A stretch of 64,000 bases of DNA from Fictibacillus enclensis. GTDB taxonomy: Bacteria > Bacillota > Bacilli > Bacillales > Fictibacillaceae. The notes under the pieces are model-generated. The model saw only the letters and a list, made by a program, of their open reading frames with translations, had not been told where the DNA came from and did no database searches. Positions 43,651 to 51,655 of the stretch are shown here, piece after piece. The DNA is taken from the NCBI RefSeq assembly GCF_001457035.1, contig NZ_KQ758617.1, positions 1,426,001-1,490,000 of the forward strand, in the 5' to 3' direction. The translations under genes and the position numbers were made by a program. Each line of letters starts with the position of its first letter. Position 1 is the first letter of the stretch.

Positions 43651-44217
43651 ATGAAAGAAAAAATTACTGAATGCAGCATCTCTTTATTTGAGAAAAATGG
43701 ATTCAGTGAAACATCCATCCAGGATATCGTGGATGCGCTTGGCGTAACAAAAGGAACGTTTTACTATTATTTTTCCAGCAAAGAGGAACTGCTGATGAAC
43801 ATTCACAATGGGTATATTGATGAACTGTTGTTTCAGCAAGGGAAAATTCTCGAAGATTCTTCAATGACGAGTAAACAAAAGCTGTTTGAAATGGTGTATA
43901 CCTTGATCGGCAGTATCAGACAGGCAGGCGCGAGCGCCAAGGTGTTTTTTCGGGAAATCAAAAACCTGAATGAAGAACGACTTTCCCAAATTGTGCCTAA
44001 GCGGGACCGCTTCCGCTTTAATCTTGAAAAGCTTATAGAGGAAGGGATCATACGCGGGGAATTTCGCGGAGATCTGAATCCGTCCATCGTCACATTCGGA
44101 GTACTTGGTGCGGCCAATTGGAGCTACCAATGGTATAACCCGGACGGGGAGCTGTCTGAAAAAGAAGTGGCTGGAATTTTTGTTGAAATGATGCTCAACG
44201 GCATTGCCAATCAATAA
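43651..44217 (+). CDS. TetR-family regulator of the acyl-CoA operon
   Basis: The 188-residue protein has an N-terminal TetR helix-turn-helix (FSETSIQDIVDALGVTKGTFYYYFSSKEEL). Its C-terminal helical ligand domain resembles FadR-type acyl-CoA sensors of Bacillus. It lies inside the operon it is expected to control. Repression relieved by long-chain or modified acyl-CoA is the family model, and the dyad at 39863-39878 is the proposed site. Confidence 0.88.
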   Translation: MKEKITECSISLFEKNGFSETSIQDIVDALGVTKGTFYYYFSSKEELLMNIHNGYIDELLFQQGKILEDSSMTSKQKLFEMVYTLIGSIRQAGASAKVFFREIKNLNEERLSQIVPKRDRFRFNLEKLIEEGIIRGEFRGDLNPSIVTFGVLGAANWSYQWYNPDGELSEKEVAGIFVEMMLNGIANQ

Positions 44218-44243
44218 TACAGGATTACAAGGAGGGCTAAAAA

Positions 44244-45128
44244 ATGAGAGTGGAAGATTTGCAGCAAATTACCGTGTTGGGAGCCGGCCAGATGGGGCAC
44301 CAGATTGCCATGCTCTGTGCGCTTGGAGGATTTGAAACCGTGATTCAGGATATCAATGAACCAGCCCTTAAGTCAGCGGAAAGCAAACTGCATGACATTA
44401 TGGACCGCTGGGTATCCAAGGGACGATTGTCAGCAGAAGAGAAGGAGAGTGCGTTCAAAAGGCTGCGATTTACAAGCAATTTTGAAGATGCCGTCAGAAA
44501 TACCGATTTTGTTATCGAAGCGGTAGTGGAAAAATTGGAGGTCAAACGGGATGTGTTTGCCCGGCTGGATGAATTGGCTCCGCCTCATGCCGTCTTTGCC
44601 TCCAACAGCTCGACGATCGTCAACAGTCTGGTCGCGTCTGAAACCGGCCGTCCGGATAAAGTTGTAAACATGCACTTTTTCTTTCCACCACTTGTGATGG
44701 ATTGCGTGGAAGTAGTAATGAGCGAGAAAACGTCAGAAGAAACTGCCCGGCTTGCCATGGATATTTGCAAAAAGATCAACCGCACAGCGGTATTGCTCAA
44801 AAAAGAGATATCCGGTTTCATCGCCAACCGGATTTTGGGTGCTTTACAAAAAGAGGCTCTGAATTTGTATGAACAGGGAATCGCGGATTTTAAGGACATT
44901 GACATCATCTGCCGAAAGGCGCTTAACCATCCGATCGGGCCGTTTGAATTAATGGACCTGTCGGGGATTGACGTTGGATATTACGTATCCGAGCAGCGTT
45001 ATAAGGAAACAGGTAACCCGGAGGACAAGCCGGCTGCCTGCATCGAGGAAAAGGTGAAGCAAGGGCATTTGGGCAGAAAAACAGGACAAGGCTGGTACAC
45101 ATACAAAAAAGAAGGAGTGAAATCATAA
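44244..45128 (+). CDS. 3-hydroxyacyl-CoA dehydrogenase, HBD type
   Basis: The 294-residue NAD-dependent enzyme has VLGAGQMGHQIAMLCALGG and DFVIEAVVEKLEVKRDVF. The catalytic His lies in NMHFFFPPLVMDCVEV (usual HFFNP), and the C-terminal domain has GFIANRIL and GPFELMDLSGIDVGYYV. It stands alone, not fused to a hydratase, and oxidises 3-hydroxyacyl-CoA to 3-ketoacyl-CoA. The last base of its stop is shared with the next start codon (TAATG). Confidence 0.92.
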   Translation: MRVEDLQQITVLGAGQMGHQIAMLCALGGFETVIQDINEPALKSAESKLHDIMDRWVSKGRLSAEEKESAFKRLRFTSNFEDAVRNTDFVIEAVVEKLEVKRDVFARLDELAPPHAVFASNSSTIVNSLVASETGRPDKVVNMHFFFPPLVMDCVEVVMSEKTSEETARLAMDICKKINRTAVLLKKEISGFIANRILGALQKEALNLYEQGIADFKDIDIICRKALNHPIGPFELMDLSGIDVGYYVSEQRYKETGNPEDKPAACIEEKVKQGHLGRKTGQGWYTYKKEGVKS

Positions 45129-45907
45129 TGGGAAAATTCCTTGATGTCGTGAAAGAAAATGCGGTGGCGGTTATCACCATTCAAAATCCGCCTCTGAATG
45201 TTTTGAGTAAAGCAGTTTTTCAGGAACTGGATGATGTGTTCATGGAATTGGAACAAGATCCAGAAACGGTAGCTGTAATAGTAACTGGAGCCGGAGAGAA
45301 GGCCTTTGTTGCAGGAGCAGATATTAAAGAATTTCCACAGTTGATGGGTAATCCGGACATGAAGAGCTATGTTATGGATGTTCATATGATTCTAAACCGG
45401 ATTGATTTCTTTCCTAAGCCAACGATTGCGGTATTGAACGGCCTGACGTTTGGCGGCGGGTGTGAACTGGCACTTGCCTGTGATATGAGAATTGCTGAAG
45501 AGCATGCACAGATCGGTCTGCCTGAAGTGACGCTCGGATTGTTTCCTGGAGGAGGGGGAACACAGCGGCTTCCGCGTCTCGTAGGCGTAGCAAGAGCAAA
45601 GGAAATGATGTTTACCGGTGAACCTGTTACGTCGGAGACGGCTCTCGGAATCGGACTTGTCAATCATGTTGTTCCATCCGGCGAGGGGCTCAATGAGTCG
45701 AAAAAGCTTGCTGCCAAGATTACACGCCATTCACTGCAGGCCTTATCGAGAATCAAGCGGTCCGTGGATGAAGGGTTGGAAAAACCATTAACTGAAGGCA
45801 TTGAGCTGGAAGCTTCTCTTTTTCAGGAAGTGTTTCAGACAGAAGACATCAAAGAAGGGGTGCAAGCCTTTTTTGAGAAGCGAAAACCCGCATTTATGCA
45901 TCGTTAA
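45128..45907 (+). CDS. Enoyl-CoA hydratase (two-glutamate crotonase)
   Basis: The 259-residue crotonase has an oxyanion-hole segment [23 protein letters not shown] with the first catalytic Glu and [20 protein letters not shown] with the second. Both glutamates make it a true hydratase, in contrast to the second crotonase of this operon at 50833. Coupled to the upstream dehydrogenase gene. Confidence 0.93.
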   Translation: MGKFLDVVKENAVAVITIQNPPLNVLSKAVFQELDDVFMELEQDPETVAVIVTGAGEKAFVAGADIKEFPQLMGNPDMKSYVMDVHMILNRIDFFPKPTIAVLNGLTFGGGCELALACDMRIAEEHAQIGLPEVTLGLFPGGGGTQRLPRLVGVARAKEMMFTGEPVTSETALGIGLVNHVVPSGEGLNESKKLAAKITRHSLQALSRIKRSVDEGLEKPLTEGIELEASLFQEVFQTEDIKEGVQAFFEKRKPAFMHR

Positions 45908-45934
45908 GAAGCACACAAATAAGGAGAGAACGGT

Positions 45935-46354
45935 ATGCATACCATTGATCTGACTGTACGCTTTTGTGAAACGGACGCTTTAGGCCACGTTAATAATACC
46001 AGTTATTTTATTTACCTTGAGGAGGCCAGAGTAAAGTTCTTTGAATCTCTCGGTTTTGGGGTCAGTACGGATGAATGGAATTTCATTCTCGCCTCCACCA
46101 CGTGTGATTTTAAGACACAAGGATATTTCAACGATAAGCTCACCGTTGATACCAGTGTTTCCTCTGTCGGCAATAAGAGCTTTGTTCTCACGCATGAAGT
46201 CCGGAGAAAAGAGACGAAGGAACTGGTCGCCAAAGGGAGCGCCACCCTTGTATACTTCGATTTTAAAGCCCAAACGACAGAAATCATTCCCGATGAATTG
46301 CGCGCGGCCCTGACCCGTCATGCAGCGAGGCTGCCGGTTGAATCGGAATCTTAA
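45935..46354 (+). CDS. YbgC/4HBT-type acyl-CoA thioesterase
   Basis: The 139-residue hotdog protein has the Asp active-site region VRFCETDALGHVNNTSYFIYLEEAR (4-hydroxybenzoyl-CoA thioesterase pattern). It probably releases acyl groups from CoA, either as a safety valve or on a pathway intermediate. It lies 27 bases after the hydratase gene and 28 before the kinase gene. Confidence 0.88.
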   Translation: MHTIDLTVRFCETDALGHVNNTSYFIYLEEARVKFFESLGFGVSTDEWNFILASTTCDFKTQGYFNDKLTVDTSVSSVGNKSFVLTHEVRRKETKELVAKGSATLVYFDFKAQTTEIIPDELRAALTRHAARLPVESES

Positions 46355-46382
46355 TTCATTTTCGGATTGAGGAGGGAAACAC

Positions 46383-47441
46383 ATGAGTCAGGATACGATC
46401 GCGGTCAGAAGTGGAGAAGAGCTCGATACAGGAACACTTGAGCGGTTCCTTCACCGGTCGTTACACGATCTGCCGGAGGAGCCTTTGGAAATACAGCAAT
46501 TTTCCGGGGGACATTCCAATTTAACCTATCAGCTGAAAATGGGAAGCTGGGAAGCGGTTCTGCGGCGGCCGCCCCTTGGTCCTGTTGCGCCAAAAGCGCA
46601 TGACATGGAACGGGAATACAGAATTTTGTCTGTAATCCATGAACTTTATTCTCCAGCGCCGAAGCCCCTTCTTTTTTCAAAAGGAGAGGAAGTGATCGGA
46701 AAACCATTCTTTCTTATGGAAAGAAAGCGCGGGATTGTAGTGGATTCGGCTTTTCCGGAAGATGTGAATGCCACAGAAAGCTTATGTACACATATTTCCC
46801 AAGAAATGGTGAGGCAGCTTGTCCGGCTGCACAGCATTGATTATACAAAAACAGAGCTGATAAACATCAGCAAGCCGGAGGGTTTTATGGAACGGCAGGT
46901 ACACGGGTGGATCTCCCGATATGAACGTTCAAAAACAGAGGATATTCCCAAAGTGGATCACCTTACACGGTGGCTCGCTTCCCACATTCCGGACAACACT
47001 GAAGCCTGTTTGATTCACTATGATTATAAACTAAACAACAGCATGTTTGACGCAAACCTTAATGAAATGACCGGTTTGTTTGACTGGGAGATGAGCACGG
47101 TTGGCGATCCGCTCGCTGATCTTGGCGTTGCTTTGAGCTACTGGATGGAAGCAGATGACCCAGAGCTTTTAAAAACAGGGCTTGGAAAACCTTCCGTTAC
47201 GGTCATGAAAGGCTTTTATTCCAGGAATCAGTTTATTGAGGATTATGCGAGTCTAAGCGGCAGAGATGTCAGCTCGATTTCTTTTTACCTGACCTTTGCC
47301 TATTTCAAGCTGGCCGTCATCTGCCAGCAGATTTATTACCGTTATCGTAAAGGACAGACCCGTGACTCCCGCTTTTCCGGTTTTCACCATTTTGTAAAAA
47401 GCTTGATACTGCACGCATCAGATACGGCGTTTCGGAATTAG
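46383..47441 (+). CDS. APH-family phosphotransferase (ACAD10/11-N, LvaA-like)
   Basis: The 352-residue aminoglycoside-phosphotransferase-fold kinase carries FSGGHSNLTYQLKMG (ATP loop), the catalytic loop LIHYDYKLNNSMFD (H-x-D-x-x-x-x-N) and the metal Asp in GLFDWEMSTVGDPLADLG. This DWExxxxGDPLxDL signature is that of the kinase domain of ACAD10/11 and LvaA, which phosphorylate the 4-hydroxyl of 4-hydroxyacyl-CoA. An antibiotic-resistance role is unlikely in this context. GAGGAGG precedes the start. Confidence 0.87.
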   Translation: MSQDTIAVRSGEELDTGTLERFLHRSLHDLPEEPLEIQQFSGGHSNLTYQLKMGSWEAVLRRPPLGPVAPKAHDMEREYRILSVIHELYSPAPKPLLFSKGEEVIGKPFFLMERKRGIVVDSAFPEDVNATESLCTHISQEMVRQLVRLHSIDYTKTELINISKPEGFMERQVHGWISRYERSKTEDIPKVDHLTRWLASHIPDNTEACLIHYDYKLNNSMFDANLNEMTGLFDWEMSTVGDPLADLGVALSYWMEADDPELLKTGLGKPSVTVMKGFYSRNQFIEDYASLSGRDVSSISFYLTFAYFKLAVICQQIYYRYRKGQTRDSRFSGFHHFVKSLILHASDTAFRN

Positions 47442-47479
47442 GGTTGAATTAAAAAGCGTGTGATACAAGAGGTGAAAAG

Positions 47480-48253
47480 ATGAAGGTACATGTGCTGTTA
47501 ACAAAGGAAGAAATCAATGCAGAGAGGTTAAGAGAGAATGGAAAAGTGGCGGTTGTACTTGATGTGCTTCTCGCCACAACAACCATCATTTCTGCCTTGA
47601 ACGAAGGCGCAAAGGAAGTTATTCCTGTTATGGATGAAAATGAAGCGTTTTCTCTCTCTCAATCTCTCAAACACGAAAACTTCATATTAGCTGGAGAACG
47701 TGACGCCCGACCGATTGAACACTTTCACTATCCAAGCCCGACCATGCTTTCTCCGCTCGTTCTGGGCAAATCTCTGATTCTCTCTACAACCAACGGAACG
47801 ATTGCGCTTAAGAAAGCGGAATCAGCGGAGTTTGTTTATATTTCATCTCTTCTCAACAATAAAAGAACGGCACAGCAGCTCCTGGACTGTCACCAGGAAA
47901 GCACGATTGTGATTATTTGTTCAGGCAATGCAGGGGAGGTCAGTCTTGAAGACGTGTACGGAGCCGGACACCTTATCCACTCCTTATTGGACCTCTCGCA
48001 AAAGAGCTTAAATATGAGTGATGCCGCCAAAATGGCCTATTATTTGTTTTTGGGAAACCCGTACAAAGCCTCTGAACTGTTGTCCTCTTCCTCTGTGGGG
48101 AAACTTTTTGAAAGGCACGGACTGTTTGACGATCTGCAGCTTGCTGCCACTGCAAATACAGTATCGGTATTGGCGGTGATGAAAAACGGGACTGCCCTGC
48201 TGGAAGAGGAGCATGCTTCTCAATCCGAGATTAGAAAAGTGAGGGATATATGA
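47480..48253 (+). CDS. comB: ComB-family phosphatase (2-phosphosulfolactate phosphatase-like)
   Basis: The 257-residue protein belongs to the ComB family (AVVLDVLLATTTIISALNEGA, LAGERDARPIEHF, LSTTNGTIALKKA, CSGNAGEVSLEDVYGAG). Known members dephosphorylate 2-phosphosulfolactate in coenzyme M or spore sulfolactate synthesis. Here there is no ComA or ComC gene; instead it sits between an APH-type kinase and an acyl-CoA dehydrogenase and overlaps the latter by four bases (ATGA). A different phosphoester substrate within this pathway seems possible; that is inference. Confidence 0.88.
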   Translation: MKVHVLLTKEEINAERLRENGKVAVVLDVLLATTTIISALNEGAKEVIPVMDENEAFSLSQSLKHENFILAGERDARPIEHFHYPSPTMLSPLVLGKSLILSTTNGTIALKKAESAEFVYISSLLNNKRTAQQLLDCHQESTIVIICSGNAGEVSLEDVYGAGHLIHSLLDLSQKSLNMSDAAKMAYYLFLGNPYKASELLSSSSVGKLFERHGLFDDLQLAATANTVSVLAVMKNGTALLEEEHASQSEIRKVRDI

Positions 48254-50019
48254 TGGAAGGTATCCGAACGAGAATCAAAGGATCGCAATTTTTGTTAAAG
48301 GGGATGGAGTCGCAAGACATTTTTACCCCCGAAGACTTTTCCGGTGAGCACCGGATGATTGAGAAGACCGCCCGGCAATTTATTGAAAAAGAAGTGGAAC
48401 CTTTCCGGGATCCTATTGAAAAGCAAGATTTTAAAAAAATCATCTCTCTACTGAAAAAAGCTGGGGATCTTGGCCTTCTTGCCCACAGTATACCGGAAAG
48501 CTATGGTGGTCTTGGACTGGATAAAATCAGCAAGGGCATTGTAGGGGAGGCGATCGGCCACTCCAGCGGCTATGGTGTGGCCCATTCCAATCACACGTGC
48601 ATTGCGACGCTGCCGATTACTTATTTTGGCACACCGGAGCAGAAGGAAAAGTATCTTCCGAAAATGGCATCCGGTGAATACATCGGTGCCTATTGCCTTA
48701 CTGAACCAAACGCCGGTTCCGATGCGCTGGCCGCCAAGACAACCGCTGTTCTTAATGAGGAAGGTACTCATTACATCCTGAACGGAACAAAAATTTATAT
48801 TACAAATGCGGCATTTTCCGATACGTTTATCGTTTATGCGAAAGTAGATGGAGAGAGGTTCACAGCCTTTATTGTTGAGAAAAGTTTCCCCGGATTGTCA
48901 CTTGGTCCGGAAGAAAACAAAATGGGAATCAAAGGCTCGTCCACCCGTTCGGTCATTTTTGAAGATTGCCGGGTTCCTGCAGAAAATCTTCTTGGTGAAG
49001 TAGGAAAAGGTCATGTCATCGCCTTGAACGTATTAAATCTGGGACGATTTAATCTTGGATCGGCGTGCATGGGTGCAGCCAAACACGGTTTGAAAAAAGC
49101 GGTCCATTTTGTTCAGGAACGCAAACAGTTTAAACAGCGTATCGCCGATTTTGCGGCCAGCAAAGAAAAAATTGCCAAGCTTGCCGCCCGGCTTTATGCT
49201 GCAGAATCACTGCAATACCGAACCGCCCATCTGCTCGAAGATGCGCTTGGGAGCCTTGATGAACATGCGGATTTAAAAACAGTGGGAACCGCGATGAGCG
49301 AGTATGCCACGGAATGTGCCATCTGCAAAGTGTACGGGTCGGAAACTCTCGATGTGACGGCAGACGAAGCCTTGCAGCTGCATGGCGGAGCAGGGTTCAT
49401 TCAGGAATATGGCATGGAACAGCTGTACAGGGATTCCAGGATCAACCGGATATTTGAAGGGACCAATGAGATTAACCGCCTGCTGATCCCTACCCACTTT
49501 TTTAGAAAGGCAATGAAGGGCGAGGTGGATTTAGAATCAGCTCTCCGAGAGGCTGCTAGTTATCTGGAGAAGGAGAACGATGATGAGAAAGACGATATGC
49601 AAAAAAGCGTGGAAACACTTCGGCACCTGTATCTTCTTTCAGCCGGACTGGCCTACAAGCGTTTCGGTGAAAAGCTTATGCATGAGCAGGAAATTTTGAT
49701 GATGCTGGCCGATCTCGCCATTCTCACCTATGCAGCAGAGTCTGCAATTCTTCGCACCATGAAGGAAGCAAAGCAGAACGGGGAAGAACATGCATCTCTT
49801 AAAATCGCTCTGTCACAGACTCTGCTTGATGAAAGCTTGTGGGAAGCTGAAAAGCTAACACGGAAACTGATTCTGGAACTGGCCGAGGGAGAAAAAGCAC
49901 AGCAGCTGCACTTGCTTGTTGTTCAATCGTGTAACCGCTGTCATTCTTATGGTCAAGGAATAAAACGCAACCGGATGATTGCCGAAAAACTATATGATGC
50001 CAATGGCTATATTTGCTAA
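48250..50019 (+). CDS. fadE: Acyl-CoA dehydrogenase, FadE/VLCAD-like (long form)
   Basis: The 589-residue ACAD has a standard catalytic core (YCLTEPNAGSDA, NLGRFNLGSACMGAAKHGL, LQLHGGAGFIQEYGMEQLYRD) with the catalytic Glu in IFEGTNEINR. About 180 extra C-terminal residues form a helical domain, as in B. subtilis FadE (YusJ) and mitochondrial VLCAD. It introduces the alpha-beta double bond in long acyl-CoAs. Electron-transfer flavoprotein genes are not in the window. Overlaps comB by four bases. Confidence 0.9.
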   Translation: MMEGIRTRIKGSQFLLKGMESQDIFTPEDFSGEHRMIEKTARQFIEKEVEPFRDPIEKQDFKKIISLLKKAGDLGLLAHSIPESYGGLGLDKISKGIVGEAIGHSSGYGVAHSNHTCIATLPITYFGTPEQKEKYLPKMASGEYIGAYCLTEPNAGSDALAAKTTAVLNEEGTHYILNGTKIYITNAAFSDTFIVYAKVDGERFTAFIVEKSFPGLSLGPEENKMGIKGSSTRSVIFEDCRVPAENLLGEVGKGHVIALNVLNLGRFNLGSACMGAAKHGLKKAVHFVQERKQFKQRIADFAASKEKIAKLAARLYAAESLQYRTAHLLEDALGSLDEHADLKTVGTAMSEYATECAICKVYGSETLDVTADEALQLHGGAGFIQEYGMEQLYRDSRINRIFEGTNEINRLLIPTHFFRKAMKGEVDLESALREAASYLEKENDDEKDDMQKSVETLRHLYLLSAGLAYKRFGEKLMHEQEILMMLADLAILTYAAESAILRTMKEAKQNGEEHASLKIALSQTLLDESLWEAEKLTRKLILELAEGEKAQQLHLLVVQSCNRCHSYGQGIKRNRMIAEKLYDANGYIC

Positions 50020-50031
50020 AGGAGACAAACA

Positions 50032-50811
50032 ATGAAATTTGGAGGTTCGATTGCACTTGTAACAGGGGCAGGAAGCGGTATTGGAAGAGCAGCAGCGATC
50101 AAACTGGCAGAAGGCGGAGCTACGGTTCTCCTTGTTGGAAGAACGGTGTCCAAACTGGAAGCTGCCGCTTCAGAAATCAGCAAAATAAGCGGAGCCCAGA
50201 AGCCGGAAATCTCTTCTGCCGACGTAACGAAAGAAGAAGATGTGGAAAAACTGGCAGAATATGTGAAAACTCGTTTCGGTGATCTGCACATTCTTGTGAA
50301 CAATGCCGGCGGCAGCAGCCAGACGTCCATCCTGAACACACCAGTCATTGAATGGGATTACGTGCAAAGCGCGAACTTAAAAAGTGTCTTTCTCGTTTCG
50401 CGCATTCTTGGCAAAGTGATGATCAAAGGTGTAAAAACGGAAAACGAACACAAAGCCAACCGTGCCATTGTGAATATTGCCAGCTTATCAGGGCATCAGG
50501 CTGGCGCACATATCCCCCATTACAGTGCGGCCAAAGCAGGGGTGATCAATTTTACAAGAGCACTCGCATTGGAGCTTTCCCCTTACAGTATACGGGTGAA
50601 CTCGGTATCACCAGGATTTATCGAGACACCACTGACCGAGGAAGGACTCGAAAACGAACAATTCGTCAAAGCGATTGAAAAAAATACGGCATTGCGAAGG
50701 ATCGGCAAGCCCGAGGAGATTGCGAACATCATCTCTTTTCTCGCGAGCAGTGAGGCTTCCTATATGACCGGATCGGATGTTCTGGCCGACGGCGGCTGGC
50801 TTATTAAATAA
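50032..50811 (+). CDS. Short-chain dehydrogenase/reductase 2
   Basis: The 259-residue SDR has VTGAGSGIGRAAA, LVNNAGGSSQ, VNIASLSGHQAGAHIPHYSAAKAG (catalytic Ser, Tyr and Lys) and VSPGFIETPLT. It differs clearly from the first SDR of the operon (41135-41911), so the two probably act on different substrates. It starts 12 bases after the fadE stop. Confidence 0.9.
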   Translation: MKFGGSIALVTGAGSGIGRAAAIKLAEGGATVLLVGRTVSKLEAAASEISKISGAQKPEISSADVTKEEDVEKLAEYVKTRFGDLHILVNNAGGSSQTSILNTPVIEWDYVQSANLKSVFLVSRILGKVMIKGVKTENEHKANRAIVNIASLSGHQAGAHIPHYSAAKAGVINFTRALALELSPYSIRVNSVSPGFIETPLTEEGLENEQFVKAIEKNTALRRIGKPEEIANIISFLASSEASYMTGSDVLADGGWLIK

Positions 50812-50832
50812 AACATGGCAGGAGGAATTTGT

Positions 50833-51612
50833 ATGGAACAAGATCATCTAGTAATTGAAGCGGAAGGCCCGATTTTAACACTAACACTAAACCGTCCGGA
50901 ACGCTTGAATTCATTCAGTGAGGAAATGATTACAAGTTTGACAGAAGCTCTGAGAGAGGCTCAGAATTCTGGTGAAATTAAGGTGATTATCCTGAAAGGA
51001 GCCGGCCGTTCGTTCAGTGCGGGCGGAGACGTAAAAACGATGGGACAGGCTACACCACAGGATGTTTATGAACATATTGGTAAGCTGAACCGGTGTATTT
51101 TAACTATGAAAGAAACCGAGATTCCGATCATTGCGGCTGTGCATGGCTTTGCGGCAGGAGCCGGATTTAATCTCGCGATGGCGTGCGATTTGATCGTTGC
51201 AGCCGAGAACAGCAAATTTGCGCTCAGCTTTTCACAGGTGGGTTTGATTTCGGATGGAGGAGGATCTTACTTTTTGCCAAAACTGATCGGTCCTCACCTT
51301 GCCAAGCAGTTCTTTTTCAGCGCAGAGCCGATTCCTGCCGAACGGCTTTATCAGCTAGGGGTGATCAACTATTTGTCGCCGCTTGAGCGAATAGAAGAGG
51401 AAGTGGGTCAACTGGCAGCAAAACTTGCCAACGGTCCGGTTGGAGCGTATGGAAAAATGAAAAAGCTGATTGATGCTTCTTATCAGTCTACCCTTGAGGA
51501 GGTGCTGGAGCAGGAACGGCTGAACCAAACGCTGATGATCACAACAGAGGACCATCAGGAAGGCATTTCGGCCTTCAAAGAAAAAAGGCAGCCTGTATTT
51601 ACCGGCAAATAG
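50833..51612 (+). CDS. Crotonase-family isomerase/hydratase, PaaG-like
   Basis: The 259-residue crotonase has an oxyanion-hole region (SFSAGGDVKTM) and AAGAGFNLAMACDL, where the first hydratase Glu is replaced. SFSQVGLISDGGGSYFLPKL keeps an Asp where PaaG-type isomerases have their catalytic Asp (LIPDCGG). A double-bond isomerase or ring-modifying activity is more likely than plain hydration. GCAGGAGG is seven bases before ATG 50833; the ATG at 50815 lies before that site. Confidence 0.85.
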   Translation: MEQDHLVIEAEGPILTLTLNRPERLNSFSEEMITSLTEALREAQNSGEIKVIILKGAGRSFSAGGDVKTMGQATPQDVYEHIGKLNRCILTMKETEIPIIAAVHGFAAGAGFNLAMACDLIVAAENSKFALSFSQVGLISDGGGSYFLPKLIGPHLAKQFFFSAEPIPAERLYQLGVINYLSPLERIEEEVGQLAAKLANGPVGAYGKMKKLIDASYQSTLEEVLEQERLNQTLMITTEDHQEGISAFKEKRQPVFTGK

Positions 51613-51655
51613 ATGTAAAACGCATGCAGGATGAACCATTGACAGGAGGGTCATG

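Noticed and set aside
46383-47441. Aminoglycoside resistance gene
   Set aside because: The APH fold is shared, but the DWExxxxGDPLxDL signature and the acyl-CoA context fit the ACAD10/11-N (LvaA) branch.
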